Below, piece after piece: positions 13,865 to 25,796 of a stretch of DNA of 64,000 nt. The stretch comes from Colletotrichum lupini (lineage: Eukaryota > Ascomycota > Sordariomycetes > Glomerellales > Glomerellaceae). Made by a program: the position numbers and the translations under genes. The DNA lies in the NCBI RefSeq assembly GCF_023278565.1, contig NC_064672.1, positions 4,402,001-4,466,000 on the forward strand. Direction: 5' to 3'. Numbering within the stretch: the stretch's first letter is position 1; each line of letters starts with the position of its first letter. The notes under the pieces were generated by a model, which saw only the letters and a list, made by a program, of their open reading frames with translations, had not been told where the DNA came from and did no database searches.

Positions 13865-14506
13865 TGGATCAACGGCTTTGACGTGGTTTGCTTTGTTTTA
13901 TTTGTCTTGAGGGATCCTGTGTTCTCTTATCGTGTATACCATTTCCTTCCTGTTCCTCGTTCTATCTCCAGAATCCCCTTTCAACGGGATGCTGGTGTGT
14001 CTACCTGAGGCACTACGGTAGCTTATGAAGAGAAAAAGTAGTGGTGAATCTAGACTGCTTGAATGACTAAACAATATTAAACCATATTTGGCTTCACCTG
14101 TCCAGACCAATCGACCCCTTACAGGGGCGAACGAACGTGTACTCTCAGAAAAGTTCTGCATCGTGCAAATGGCAGAGACTTCAAGTGTTTGGCGTGCTCC
14201 TTGGTGGGATGCAATCCAGTCCTCAGGTACGTACCTTCTCTCTACACAGTACACCTCCACTGATGGAAGATTCAGGCTGATTGTGGACCTCGGAAAAGAC
14301 GCTTGGACCAGGCGGGAGGGAAAAGTGCGGAAAGTGATTTTTTTTCGTCGCTATTACGCTCACGTGATTAGGGTGGTGCGTCCCGGCAGGAGGAAATCCG
14401 CCCACACGACATTTTTGCAGCCTCAGCTATCCCGACTTTGAGAAATTTCCCAATCGTCACTCCTCTCGATTGAACCCGACAACTAACCTCCAGGTCAATC
14501 ATCAAG
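13865..14506. promoter_or_regulatory. ssn6-uL3 intergenic region with a TCACGTGA palindrome
   Basis: This holds the 3' end of the corepressor gene and the promoter of the uL3 gene. An 8-bp palindrome TCACGTGA (14360-14367), a bHLH/Cbf1-type site, lies about 140 bp upstream of the uL3 start. A role in ribosomal protein gene control is inference only. Confidence 0.4.
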
Positions 14507-15933
14507 ATGTCGCACCGCAAGTACGAGGCACCCAGACACGGCGTCAGTTGCACCTACTTCGACAATTACTATAACTTCGGCTAACGTTACTCAGTCTTTG
14601 GCCTACCTGCCGCGCAAGCGTGCTGCCCGTCACCGCGGAAAGGTCAAGTCGTAAGTTTTATTCACCACTTTTCGCAATATTTTCTTCGAGACTTGGGCCA
14701 AGTGAAGACACAGGCTGACAATGGCAATCTCTTGCACAGCTTCCCCAAGGATGATGCTAAGAAGCCCGTCCACCTGACGGCCACCATGGGCTACAAGGCC
14801 GGTATGACCACGATCGTTCGCGACCTCGACCGTCCCGGCGCCAAGGCCAACAAGAAGGAGGTCGTCGAGGCCGTCTCCATCATTGATACCCCACCTGTAC
14901 TACCAACGCAGCCCGCTTGGCTCTGTGCCTATGGCTAACAACTCTATAGTTGATCGTTGTTGGTCTTGTGGGCTACATCGAGACCCCCCGCGGCCTGCGC
15001 TCGCTCACCACCGTCTGGGCCGAGCACTTGAGCGACGAGATCCGCCGCCGCTTCTACAAGAACTGGTACAAGTCCAAGAAGAAGGCCTTCACCAAGTACG
15101 CCAAGCAGCACTCCGAGAACTCTGGCGCCTCCATCACCCGCGAGATCGAGCGCATCAAGAAGTACTGCACCGTCGTCCGCGTCCTCGCCCACACCCAGCC
15201 CCGCAAGACCCCCATCAAGCAGAAGAAGGCCCACCTCATGGAGATCCAGATCAACGGTGGCTCCGTCGCCGACAAGGTCGACTTCGGCTACGGTCTGTTC
15301 GAGAAGCCCGTCGAGGTTGGCTCCATCTTCGAGCAGGACGAGATGATCGATGTCATCGCCGTCACCAAGGGTCACGGATTCGAGGGTGTCACCGCCCGTT
15401 GGGGTACCAAGAAGCTTCCCCGCAAGACTCACAAGGGTCTGCGTAAGGTCGCCTGTATCGGTGCCTGGCATCCTTCCCACGTCCAGTGGACTGTCGCCCG
15501 TGCCGGTCAGAACGGATACCACCACCGGACTTCCGTCAACCACAAGGTCTACCGCATTGGCAAGGCCGGTTCCGACAACAGCGCCTCCACTGAGATCGAT
15601 GTCACCAAGAAGACCATCACTCCGTATGTTTCTGCTCTAACGTGTTGATTTCATAGCAATTTTACTGACATTTTTCACAGCCTCGGTGGCTTCGTCCGCT
15701 ACGGTGAGATCAACAACGATTTCGTCATGGTCAAGGGCTCCATTCCCGGTACCAAGAAGCGTGTCATGACTCTCCGCAAGTCCATGTTCACCCACACCTC
15801 GAGAAAGGCCCTCGAGAAGATCGACCTCAAGTGGATCGATACCTCGTCCGAGTTCGGACACGGTGCCTTCCAGACGCCGGCGGAGAAGAAGCAGTACCAG
15901 GGTACCCTCAAGAAGGACCTTGCTGCTCAGTAA
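14507..15933 (+). CDS. rpl3: 60S ribosomal protein uL3 (L3)
   Basis: Large-subunit ribosomal protein next to the peptidyl transferase centre. Five exons give 391 residues: 14507-14542, 14595-14650, 14740-14896, 14950-15623, 15681-15933. The product starts [12 protein letters not shown] and contains family blocks such as [37 protein letters not shown] and the W-loop region [20 protein letters not shown], which includes the conserved histidine region modified in yeast L3. Length agrees with the usual 385-392. Introns crowd the 5' end, typical of fungal ribosomal protein genes, and codon choice is strongly C-ending, as expected for high expression. All four introns have fungal donors (GTCAGT, GTAAGT, GTACTA, GTATGT), and the protein is collinear with the family. 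Confidence 0.97.
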
Positions 15934-16330
15934 ATTCCTTCTTCTCATCAAATTTCTTTGTATCATGGTCATGGCATCGGTGTAGAGGGTTCACGTTACT
16001 TTTCGGATGGTTTGGGACACCTTTGAGGTTAAAATGAGTACCGAGAATTCAAAAGTCAAACCAATGATACCTAGATGACCAACCCACTTGTAATCCCTCG
16101 TGTGGCTTGTGAAATGTGATTGCAATTGTACTCAACTTGGAAGACAATTGATAAGTAGAAGCTGTAGCAACAGCTGCAGTGCGGAGTACAAAATTCGTTC
16201 AAAAATGTGGGCGCTTAGTATCGACAGCCAGCCAATACCGAGATGGTGGGGCGGCAAGGTCTGACCAGCGGGAGCGACGTGAGGCGTAGCTAGCCGGCCC
16301 CTCGTTGCGTCATTCTATCTGTACCCAACC
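15934..16330. other. Intergenic, uL3 to NuiA-like gene
   Basis: Terminator side of the uL3 gene and promoter of the next gene, both on the + strand. No further gene or clear element seen. Confidence 0.6.
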
Positions 16331-17222
16331 ATGGCGTGCAGCTTCCCGCGAACCAAGTTCGCGACCTTAACACCCCTCAGTACGCTATTCAGCTCGTCCG
16401 CAACCCATAAGAAGGGAATGAAGACCACTACCCCGCGAACGCTCTATCGAAATCTCTGCCAACGAACCCTCTCCTCATCGACGTCAATCTCCATCCCGCG
16501 CAACCCATTCGTACTACGACGGCTGAGTACTGCGCCAGGCAGCTGCAGCACGAGCAAGGTTCTCCCGCCTCGTCAGATAGCCACCAGCACGTTCTCGACG
16601 TATACACACTTGAAAATGTCCGACGCAGACTACGCGGCGTTCCTGGACAAGGCGAACCAGGACCCCAACGAGGGACACGCCACCACGACCAGCAAGAGCA
16701 AGGAGTTCAAGGCGCAAGACAAGGGCGTCGAGGTACCCAAGGCCATTCAGGACGTGTTGAAGCAGGATAAAGTGTACATCTCGGACGCGGATGAGCCGTT
16801 TGTCGGCGTCGCGCTGCAGTGGGATGAGGCTGGCAAAGGCTTGCCGGACGAAGGTGAGTTGTGCCGTGCCTGCTGCCTCCTGCCTCCTGCCCTTTTCACG
16901 CCAGGGGAGGGGAAATATGCCCGCGATGTTTGCAAGACAAAGTGACTAATATATGACATGTGTAGTCGAATTCGCGCAACTTATCGATCACCCCGACGCC
17001 GAGAACGCGGACGTGGAGCTCCTGGACCCCGTGGACTGGGACTCGAACGGCGATTACAAGGACGTCATTGAGGCGGTCCGCAAGGCGGGCAAGGGCAACG
17101 ACGTTAGAGTTTACAAGGTGCCAAAGGGCGGTGTCCGGACGGAGTACTGGCTCGTCACGACGGATGGGAAGGGCAAGGAGGCGAAGCTCGTGGGCGTCAA
17201 GGCGCTGTCTGTCGAGAGCTGA
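16331..17222 (+). CDS. Nuclease A inhibitor-like (NuiA-like) small protein, possibly with a mitochondrial leader
   Basis: Two exons (16331-16853, 16966-17222) give 259 residues from the first Met, or 164 from the internal Met at 16616. The C-terminal domain, from ISDADEPFVGVALQW to EYWLVTTDGKGKEAKLVGVK, resembles the nuclease A inhibitor fold family: an acidic-aromatic S-D/E-x-D-x-PF motif first and a YWLV...GVK strand pair last. The fungal function is unknown. The segment between 16331 and 16616 is rich in Arg, Ser and Thr with few acids, like a mitochondrial presequence, and the internal start gives MSDADYAAFLDKANQDPNEG, a typical cytosolic start. Two isoforms by alternative start are plausible but unproven. 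The intron (112 bp, GTGAGT...GTGTAG) is well supported by the frame join DE|VEFAQ. Confidence 0.75.
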
Positions 17223-17838
17223 AAACTTCTCTTCCGGCCAGGTACCATCAGAGAAAACGCGAGGAAATGTAAGGCGGGACGGGAAGAAATGAGGTAGCCG
17301 GTCAGCTTGGTCCTCTAATGGGTTGATGAATGGTGACTGATTTATATGTAGCAAAAACGCAGCTCATGTTTGTACAGCAATAAGGTATCATCAATTATAG
17401 CTCAGTTCTCGCCTGGAAAGGCGTGTCTTCTTTCTGACCGAACTCATTTACCATACCTTACCGGGGATACGTGAGCTGTCTTGACTCTCTTACTCATTCA
17501 GGTCATCGATCTAGACCAGATTGGCGGAGCAATGGGCTGGCGGTGGGGTCCCGTTGTGTCACTGATCCTTGACGCACACGCAGCGGAGGTGCCACTAATG
17601 GCAACGCCTTGTCTCTCACCTTATCGAAGCGCAACGGCAGCCAAATTCCGCGTTATCGGACCCTACCACCCTGCCTGGACTATGTGTGACCCCTCCACGC
17701 ATCGGAGGCTAAATAATTCAATACAAGTCCAATCTTTTGGATGCTGGTGACTCAGATCAACAAACCAAACACACCAACTTGCTCTCCACGCAGCGACTCA
17801 CCGACGTATTCCCAGCTTCGCCAACGGACCGGATCAGA
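17223..17838. other. Intergenic region upstream of trpE
   Basis: No gene seen. It contains the TGACTCA element listed separately and a CT-rich zone before the trpE start. Confidence 0.6.
17748..17754 (+). promoter_or_regulatory. TGACTCA, CPC1/Gcn4-type site upstream of trpE
   Basis: A perfect TGACTCA lies 85 bp upstream of the trpE start codon. This heptamer is the binding site of the bZIP activator of cross-pathway (general amino acid) control, known as Gcn4 in yeast and CPC1/CpcA in filamentous fungi. Aromatic amino acid genes are classic targets, so the position fits amino-acid-starvation induction. Binding itself is inferred. Confidence 0.7.
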
Positions 17839-19661
17839 ATGTCGGGACCGGTAAGTCTTGCCAGTTCTTCAATTGACCTCCCGCCGGCCTGCTACAAGAA
17901 GTCAAAAGACACACAAAAGCTAACAATACCGCCTCACAGCGCGCAGTCGTACCGTCCCTCGAGACGGTCAGGTCCATCCTCGCCTCCCCGGCCACGACCA
18001 ACGCCGCAAAGAAGCCCACGCTCGTCCCCGTCTACCGCCAAATCTCCTCCGACCTCATCACCCCGTCCGCCGCCTACCTCAAGGTCTCGGCCCACCACAA
18101 GGACTCGGACTTGTCCTTCCTCTTCGAGAGCGCCGCCACAGAACAAGTCGGCCGCTACAGTTTCGTCGGCGCCGGGCCGCGCAAAGTCCTCGCCACGGGT
18201 CCCGGCCATGGCCCTGAGTGCGACCCCCTGCCGGCCCTCGAGGCCGAGCTGGCACAGCACGTAGTCGCCCACGTTCCGGGCTTGCAGCTCCCGCCCATGG
18301 CCGGCGGCGCCGTCGGCTACGTGGGCTACGACTGCGTGCGCTACTTTGAGCCCAAGACGGCGCGGCCCATGAAGGACGTGCTGCAGATCCCCGAGTCCCT
18401 GTTCATGCTCTTTGATACCATTGTCGCGTTTGACCGCTTCTACGGCGTCCTCAAGGTCATCACCTACCTCCACGTCCCCGAGGACGCGGCCCAGCTCGAG
18501 GCCGAGTACCAAAAGGCGACGCAGACCATTGACGAGCTCGTCGCCGTCCTCAACAGCCCCGACATCCCCATCCCCGAACAGCAGCCCATCAAGCTCGGCC
18601 AGGAGTACACCTCCAACGTCGGCCAGCAGGGCTACGAGTCCCACGTCACGGAGCTCAAGAAGCACATCGTAAAGGGCGACATCATCCAGGCCGTCCCCTC
18701 GCAGCGCTTCGCCCGCCCGACCACCCTCCACCCCTTCAACATCTACCGCCACCTCCGGACGGTGAACCCCTCCCCCTACCTGTTCTACGTAAACTGCAAA
18801 GACTTCCAAATCGTCGGCGCCTCCCCCGAACTCCTCGTCAAGTCCGAGGCCGGGCGCGTCATCACCCACCCCATCGCCGGCACCGTGAAACGCGGCAAGA
18901 CGCCCGAGGAAGACCAGCGCCTCGCCGACGAGCTGCGCAGCTCCCTCAAAGACCGCGCCGAGCACGTCATGCTCGTCGACCTGGCGCGCAACGACGTCAA
19001 CCGCGTCGGCGACCCCTACACGGTGCGCGTGGACCACCTCATGGTCGTCGAAAAGTTCAGCCACGTCCAGCACCTCGTCTCGCAGGTCTCGGGCGTGCTG
19101 CGGGCCGGGCAGACGCGCTTCGACGCCTTTCGGAGCATCTTCCCCGCGGGTACGGTGTCGGGTGCCCCCAAGGTGCGCGCCATGGAGCTGATTGCCGAGC
19201 TCGAGAAGGAGAAGAGGGGGATTTATGCGGGCGCGGTTGGGTATTTCGGGTACGGGGGCGTTGATGAGAAGGGCGAGGAGGTGGAGGGTGCTATGGATAC
19301 GTGCATTGCGTTGCGGACGATGCTCGTCAAGGATGGTGTGGCGTATTTGCAAGCTGGTGAGTTGCTGCCCCCCCCCCCCCTATCCCGACCCCCTATCCAG
19401 TGTTTTCTTGAAGTTTTTTTTTTGGGTGGTGAGATGTTTCGTATACTGACTTGTGATGTTCTTAGGTGGCGGTATCGTGTTCGACTCTGACGAGTAAGTG
19501 ATTGTCAGATCCATTACCCCAGGAAGCTGTAGACTGACCCGACGCCTAGATACGACGAGTGGTTGGAGACGATGAACAAGCTCGGCGCGAATATGCAATG
19601 CATAACAACGGCAGAGGAGCTTTATTACGACCAGCAGCAACAAGCGGCAGGCAAGTCGTAA
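17839..19661 (+). CDS. trpE: Anthranilate synthase component I
   Basis: Converts chorismate and an amino group to anthranilate, the first committed step of tryptophan synthesis. It is the large subunit, working with a glutamine amidotransferase partner. Four exons give 522 residues: 17839-17850, 17940-19356, 19466-19493, 19550-19661. The first exon encodes only MSGP. Family blocks in order: FLFESAATEQVGRYSFVGAG near the N-terminus, GGAVGYVGYDCVRYFE, DIIQAVPSQRF, HPIAGTVKRGKTPEED, VMLVDLARNDVNRVG, SGAPKVRAMELIAELE, then AGGGIVFDSDEYDEW across two introns. The chorismate-binding and Mg2+-ligand regions all look intact. No TrpG domain is fused. The second intron starts with a long C run (about 19370-19380) and contains a T run. 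Strand and spacing show a single-gene transcript. Confidence 0.96.
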
Positions 19662-20643
19662 GCAGGGTAGATGTAGAAAGCATGAAAAAAAAAGTACCCC
19701 TTATTTGAGCCCTGTTTTAGAAGAAGGGAAAAAGATACCGATACCTTTTGAAGCATTCGACCACTCTCTCCATACCTTCCTTTGGAGCCGTGAGATCCTT
19801 CCCGGGTTGGTACTCCTAGACACGGGATTTAGAAACTGGTGATGGAATAGGCAAGGTGGAATATACACCGGACCACCCGACCAAGGCACCGGTGATTCAG
19901 CGCTTGCCTTGCCTCTATATTCACTCGAGGTCGCTCTTTCGTCAACCAAGCCCAATCGATCCCCATGGTCGAGCGGTATAACGCCCTGGTCCGTTAGTAA
20001 CGAACTTGGTATGAAATCTCGAGAAGTCTGTACACCCCAGTGCAGATGGAGGGTTTCGTAAGGTGGTCTAGTTCGAGTCTCGGACTAGGCACCTGAGCTT
20101 TTGTCTTTTTGACCTGTTTTTTTGGTTTTTTCTTCCTGCTGACGACCCCCTCTTTGTTTACTACGGTCGTCGTCATTCTATGATTACAGTGTAGATAAGA
20201 AGGGTCGGCTGGGCAGGGGTTTTGGAGCATAATATTTGATTTTATGTTCTGCCTTTGCTGGTTGCTCGGGCGGTTCTCGATATCAATTACACAGTATTAA
20301 TACACAGTATTAGTGCATACTCTCACTGTCTCGATAGACTATGGAGCATAATATATATCTCAGCACTTGCGCTCCTGCCTATTCTACTTTGAGTACACAT
20401 GTGGGACGAATCAGCGGTTATTCGTGACAGTGTAGGTCATAAAGTTCCAGTATTAAAATCGTGATATTGTATTATACGATGTCGCAGATCCGCATATCTA
20501 ATGCTTGAATCGCCGGGCACCCACCCGTTGTGCTTCCACACAAAAACTCCAGAAAAGACTGTCATGGAACCCATGGTATGAGTGCAAGTGTACCTCTCAA
20601 ACGTAAATGCCTCCCGCCAATGAATCCATCCATTAAACCTCAC
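19662..20643. other. Convergent intergenic region trpE / rax1-like
   Basis: Shared 3' region of two converging genes. AT-rich from about 20230 to 20480, with a duplicated ACAGTATTA pair near 20290-20310. A tRNA-like stretch at 19963-20095 was examined and not accepted. No gene seen. Confidence 0.55.
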
Positions 20644-22208
20644 TCAAAACAAATGATACGAGGGTATAAAAACCGACCCAACACCAACCCCAATCGTCGC
20701 CAACGAAGCCCACAACACCGCCCCCGCGACGACGCCGTCCTGCAGGATCCGGAGGTGCTTGTTCCGGCTCGCCCGGCTGCGCTCAAACACGCGCCGCCAA
20801 AGCCACCGGCGCTCGTACGCGGCAACCCACTCTTCACCCTTGAAGGACAGATGATTCTCCGCGCCGAGCGTCGAGAGCGCGGGTTTGCGGAGGGGGTCGA
20901 CGGCGCCCGCGACGCTCTCGCTCGTCGCGGCGCGGCGGTGGGGGACCCTTTCCTTCTTGTTCTTGTACACGCCTGCACCGTTGCCCCGGCCGGCTTCCAG
21001 GTCCGGGACCTCCCACGGCCGAACGTGGCGTCTGCGCGCGAGGTGGAGGGGTAGCGAGACGCCGTCGAGGGCCGCGACGAGGATCGCGAGGCCGAAGAAG
21101 AGCAGAGGTGCGGAGAGGAGGCGGTAGTACCGCGAAAACGAGGACAGGATGAGCGTGGCGTCGAGGCCGAGGCCTAGGGTGAGCAGCGAGAGACCGAGGA
21201 GGCGGAGGAGGTGCGTCGCGGCGCGGTTCGCGTTGGCCATGCTGTGGCGGATGAAGTCCGGGTGGAGCTTGCCGCGCAGGAGGGCCTCTGCTTTTTCAAA
21301 GGCCGGGAGGAGGGCCGAGGGGTGCGTTGTCGAGGAAGTTGCTTTGAGGACGGCGGTGCGGTCGTCTTTTGTAAGGTTCAGGCGGCGCGGGGCGTCGGCG
21401 TGGATATAGTGTTTTGTTATGGCGTCGATGTCTGCGCGGAAGGGTTGTGATGATGCTGGTGCTGCAGGGAGAGATGTTAGCGAGTTTGAGTTTGGGTTTG
21501 GGTTTGTATAAGTGATGAGAACGAGATCCGGTGATATCTGATGGGACTAGCATGTCATGAAGCATTCGACTTGGTGGTCTTACCTTGCGGAACTGTCCCC
21601 TCTTCCACCTCTTCCTTTTCACCGTCTCTGAGACCAGTTGCTCTAGGGTGAGAGAAGTTTGTTGCCGAAGATGTGTTCCGCGTATGGTTCCCTCCCGCTT
21701 TTGCCTGGGCGTAGCTGCTGTCCTCGTCGAGCATCTCGAGAATGTTGCTCACTTTACTCGAGTTTTTGGCCCTCCTCTCCTTGGCAGTGAGCTTCCTGCC
21801 GCGGTCCGGATCCCAACGTGGCGCAAGAGCACGCTGCTCGGGCGCGAGAGTCGTCCACGAGTGGACGTAACCGCAGTACCATAAGAAGAACTGCAGTGGT
21901 TCCGCGTCCTGCTCGACGTAGACGAGATAGTCCACAAAGTCGTTTAGTGAGCACGGCTGAAGACATCCGACCGTTAGTCAGAGTCATTCTTGAATTCCAG
22001 TCGTCCCCTTGGAATACACATGCGCTGGCAGGCAGATATCACTCACCGATTCCGTGTTATTCCTGATCACTTCTTCAAAGGCAAGTTGGGGCGGAATCCA
22101 CTTGTCGGTCCGCTTTGCTCGGCGGCGGTAGCGCCGGCAGTCCTCGTCCATCACCGGCGGGCGCCATGGCCGCTCCGGACCGGGAGTCTGATAGAATCTG
22201 AGCGACAT
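20644..22208 (-). CDS. rax1: Rax1-like RGS-domain membrane protein
   Basis: Three exons (22208-22047, 21956-21584, 21461-20644) give 450 residues. The N-terminal half carries a divergent RGS (regulator of G-protein signalling) fold: SLNDFVDYLVYVEQDAEPLQ and FFLWYCGYVHSW at residues about 57-90, then a low-complexity insert, then the second RGS part with FRADIDAITKHYI and LRGKLHPDFIRHSMANANRA. Hydrophobic helices follow at about 262-285 and 290-312, plus a third at the C-terminus (about 418-445). An RGS domain followed by three membrane spans and a length near 435 is the Rax1 architecture. Rax1 acts in bud-site selection in yeast and in growth and stress signalling in Aspergillus. Whether this protein accelerates GTP hydrolysis is unknown. 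Both joins restore the frame and have fungal consensus sites. Confidence is lower for the symbol than for the domains. Confidence 0.85.
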
Positions 22209-24692
22209 GTCTTTCCACTCTTTTACGCCGCTTGACTGTGTTGCTCACGGTCTTACAACTCGTGCGTGTGAATGGAACATGTAGACGTGAGAAATACGAG
22301 GTGGATGAGCCACAGGCCCAAGACTCGAGAAAGAAAGAAAACTTGGAGCTACGAAATAGAGTCTCTGTCCAGTCTGACACTCAGACCTCTTGAGGATCCG
22401 ATATGGGGGTGTGTGGGTGAGCGTGTGCTACGGAAGGGCGGGTGGGCTGGCCACACCTATGTATAATACGAAGGGAAACGAGGAAACCAGGGGATCCAAC
22501 AGAACAAAACACTAGCTTCGAGATGTTGCGTTTGGTGCGTGCCGTGCGCAAGGCCTGCAGCGGGACGAAGGAGAGGCAGACCGCCTGTTCCTGCATGCCG
22601 CATCCGCAGCCCAGCCGCGCTCTGCCTCAGCTTCATCCGACACGGGAAGAGAACTTGGCCCGGCCCCCCCAGATAATGACATGGAATATAGAGAAACAGC
22701 GTGCCTGTGTGTATGTGTGGCAGAGGGGTCTAAATACCGACCCACCGATGCAACAGAACCACGCGGTGTAGATATCTCGCGCAAGTAATGGAGGGGGGGG
22801 GGGGGGGGGGCGCCGCGGGGGAGTTTTTGGGGGCCGCGTGTCCCCCCCCCCGGGGGGGGGGGGGGGGGGGGGGGGGTGGTGGGGGGGGGGTGGGGGGGGG
22901 GAGGGGGGGGGGGGGGGGGGGGGGGGGGGCTGCCCGGGTTGAACTTGTCTGCGGCCTGTCATGCTCCCCAGCCGGGAAGTGCTACAGGTGGACAGGCTTG
23001 GGTTTCCTCGCGGTCATATTCCCGCATCACGGCTTATGATGTCTTGTTCGCGGCTTGTACGCTACGAGTACGGCTGGCAGTCGTAACACGAGCTGCAAGA
23101 ACTGAGAGAAGCTGACGGGGAGACAGGCATCAGGTCCGGCGGATGCCGGCAAGGGCGGGGCATGCCTCTGTCCTGCTTGCTTTCGCTTCTCCCTCATGAT
23201 CCTCCTCGCGTATCGGGGCTCTAGGGACTCGGGAAGGGGGTCATGTGTCCGCAAGACTTGACATGGGGAAGAGACGGGACGGTGAAGAAAGAGGGCAGGA
23301 GGTCGCGAGCGCGATCCAAGCCCAGCCCCGGGAGGTTCGCATGCCGGGAAACGGGCACGAGTGAGACGTGATATAGACAAATATAGGGTACGATTCCCAC
23401 TTGGAGGGAACGAATGATACAACAACCAAATCAGCGGAGGAGTGTAAAAACAAGAGTTGCAAAATGAACGGTCAGCCAGCGTACTCTGACTCGATCTGAG
23501 GTAAACTTGTTGCTATGCTGGAGCGTTCGATTCGTCCCCTCGTGTAAGCTCAGTTCGAGCAACGAAACGAACCAACCTGAATAGGCATAGAAAGAAACGA
23601 CGGTATTGGCAGCCCTCCCTCCCGCACTGTCACTTGCAGTGGCATGTCCTGCGTTTACTGCGTCAGCTTGGGATGTCCCTGGTCAGAGACCCATGACAGC
23701 GGTTCCACGGATTGTCGTGGGGTGTGTTGTATCCAACTTGGCACCTGCATCTGCCCATCTGCTTTTTGGCTGACGTTGGTTGACCTGGGTCAATCTAACT
23801 CTTGCTACCGGTGAGGGTTGACCTGTTACCTGTGTATTCATACTAAGAGGGCTGGGGCCGGCACAACCCGACGAGGATACGATAGTGTCGTCGAGAAAGT
23901 GAGGCCAGAGCGTCGCGGTCCCTTGTCAAAAAGAGCCGGAGCCCACATGACATGAAGGGGGCTGCTGGCCTTGTTTCAAGGGAACGTGCGGGAAAGGTGA
24001 TGAGGTTGATTCACTAGCACGAAGGAGCCGTGGGCGGGAGACGGGGAGATGGAGTTGGTTTGGAGTCGGGAACAAAATAACGGACGCAGGCAAGGGCAAA
24101 AACCATACGCCGATTGGCTCCACGGCGTGGCATCAAGCTATGTTTCAGAAAGTTCATCCTGTCCCGTCTCCCCTTCACCCCACTCCCCGGGGGCGTGAGA
24201 CGAGAGTCAGATGCCTGTTCAGAGCCTCACAGGTGAGAGCTCCGGTTCAAGACTCCGTCGTCTCCACGGCAGAGCCGGGCACTTGCCGAGAAGAAGCCTG
24301 GGCCTGCCTGGTCAATCATTGGATGAGCCGCGGGTCTTTTGCTGGCCGATCCCGGGTCGATTAGTGTTGCGGCTGATGCTGTTATCACAACAGCTGGACG
24401 AGCACGGCATATTACTGTCTACAGTATTGTAAGTATGCTCGGCAGACGGCTTGCCTGGTTTCTGCAGATTTATGCTATGATTACTGCGCAAAAGGATTTT
24501 TTGGAGGCTACGCACCTTACGAGTCCAACGCATGGTAGATGGATTCCGTAGGATTGATCGACCGACTGACATGCGCAAAATGCTTTAGAGTTAGAAAAAA
24601 AGGTTCTGTTCTATCAGGCCACCGCAATACTACGGAGACTGAGGTGACATTATTATACCCTCCTCCGACGATATATATACGATAGGTATCGC
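22209..24692. other. Intergenic 2.5 kb with a poly-G tract
   Basis: No supported gene on either strand. It holds the promoter of the rax1-like gene at its left end and an extreme G-homopolymer zone (22790-22929, listed separately). The rest is ordinary mixed sequence. Confidence 0.6.
22790..22929. repeat. Extreme poly-G / poly-C low-complexity tract
   Basis: About 140 bases almost entirely of G, broken by CGCCGCG, TTTTT, a C10 run and isolated T or A. It has many G-quadruplex-capable runs. Such tracts are hard to sequence, so its exact length and composition should be treated as uncertain and may be an assembly or base-calling artefact. Confidence 0.85.
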
Positions 24693-25796
24693 TTACATAT
24701 CGCCGTCCCTCTTTTTGACCTGCTCCGTCTCGAAAGAGAGTCCCGCATCCTTTCTGATAACCCCATAGATTGCAGACGCATCGATTTCTCGACCAATTCC
24801 TTCGGCGTACTCTACGGCTTCCTCTAACTGCTGCAGGACGAGTGACAGCAATCTCGGCTGAGGACCGCTCTTCAAGGCTTGTCTTCCGGCTGCCAGTCCA
24901 TTGACAGCCGGTGACCACGGTCGCTCGCCTCGAGGAGGCATGTAAGCCCCAGAGGTCAGTCGATTGGATACCATCAATCCGACCGGGCCAATCTGCTCCT
25001 TGATCAACGCTTCCGCGGTTTCGACCCCCAATCCAGCTTTCTCAACCAGAGTATGAGCTACACCGACCACCTCGACCATACCTATCGACAAAGAGTTCCT
25101 AGATATTCAGTGCCCATCAGGATTTTTATTCTTCTAAGGTAGATGTTCATGTCTGGGTTTTCTTACGCTGCAGCCTTCAAATAGCTCGCTTGACGAACGT
25201 CTTCGCCCGTGGGAATGATACTCTTCCCCATGACACCGGTAACATAAGGTCTCACAACATCAATGGAAGTCTCCTTGCCAGCCATTATCCACAACAGCTG
25301 TGCAGTGGCAGCAAGGGGACTGGCACCGACAACAGGAGAGGCGATGTAGTCTGCTCCTCTCTCTTGCAGTCTAGATTTAGCCGTCACCGAAGACGAAGGT
25401 TGAATCGTCGAGGTATCCACTATGATCTTGCTATCAAGATGATCAACCTCGAGAATCGTGTCAAGCACGGACGCCACTGCTGAATCGTCCGCCAAAGACA
25501 TGAACACAATGTCCGAGTCAGACACTAAATCGATGATGTTTGATGGCGTTCCACCAAGTTCCTTCAGAGGTGCCCCACGAGACTCGGTACGATTGTAAAA
25601 GCGAAGATTTGGCTCTTGCTTCTTGGATAGATACTTTTGCAAGTTGGAGGCCATATTAAGGCCCATGGAACCCAGACCTGATGAGAATTAACAGCTGCAG
25701 TTGGAGATGACGTATATGGGCGAAGAGGATATACATACCTATCCATCCCAGCTTGGGGACGAAGGAAAGCTGCGAGGAGGATTGTAAAGTATGCAT
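24693..25796 (-). CDS. NAD(P)-dependent beta-hydroxyacid dehydrogenase (3-hydroxyisobutyrate dehydrogenase-like)
   Basis: Three exons (25796-25739, 25677-25167, 25098-24693) give 324 residues. The first intron splits the Rossmann glycine motif and splicing restores GWIGLGSMGLNMASNLQK (GxGxxG) at residues about 17-34. The middle has IVDTSTIQPSS and ADYIASPVVGASPLAATAQL, the substrate loop of the family. The second join gives SYLKAAANSLSIGMVEVVG, where Lys187 and Asn191 correspond to the catalytic Lys and substrate-binding Asn. An all-helical C-terminal domain follows and ends EQVKKRDGDM. The family oxidises 3-hydroxyisobutyrate, tartronate semialdehyde or related acids, or acts on 6-phosphogluconate. 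The exact substrate cannot be told. No clear mitochondrial leader is visible. An upstream start is not needed because the glycine motif is only 20 residues from this Met. Confidence 0.9.

Noticed and set aside
17934..19352. 472-codon open frame antisense to trpE
   Set aside because: Shadow frame of a GC-rich coding exon; trpE is unambiguous on the + strand.
19963..20095. Possible tRNA gene: A-box-like TGGTCGAGCGG and a TTCGAGTC B-box-like segment followed by a T run
   Set aside because: The D stem does not pair properly, no acceptor stem closes, and the T-arm stem is not complementary. At most a decayed tRNA-like sequence.
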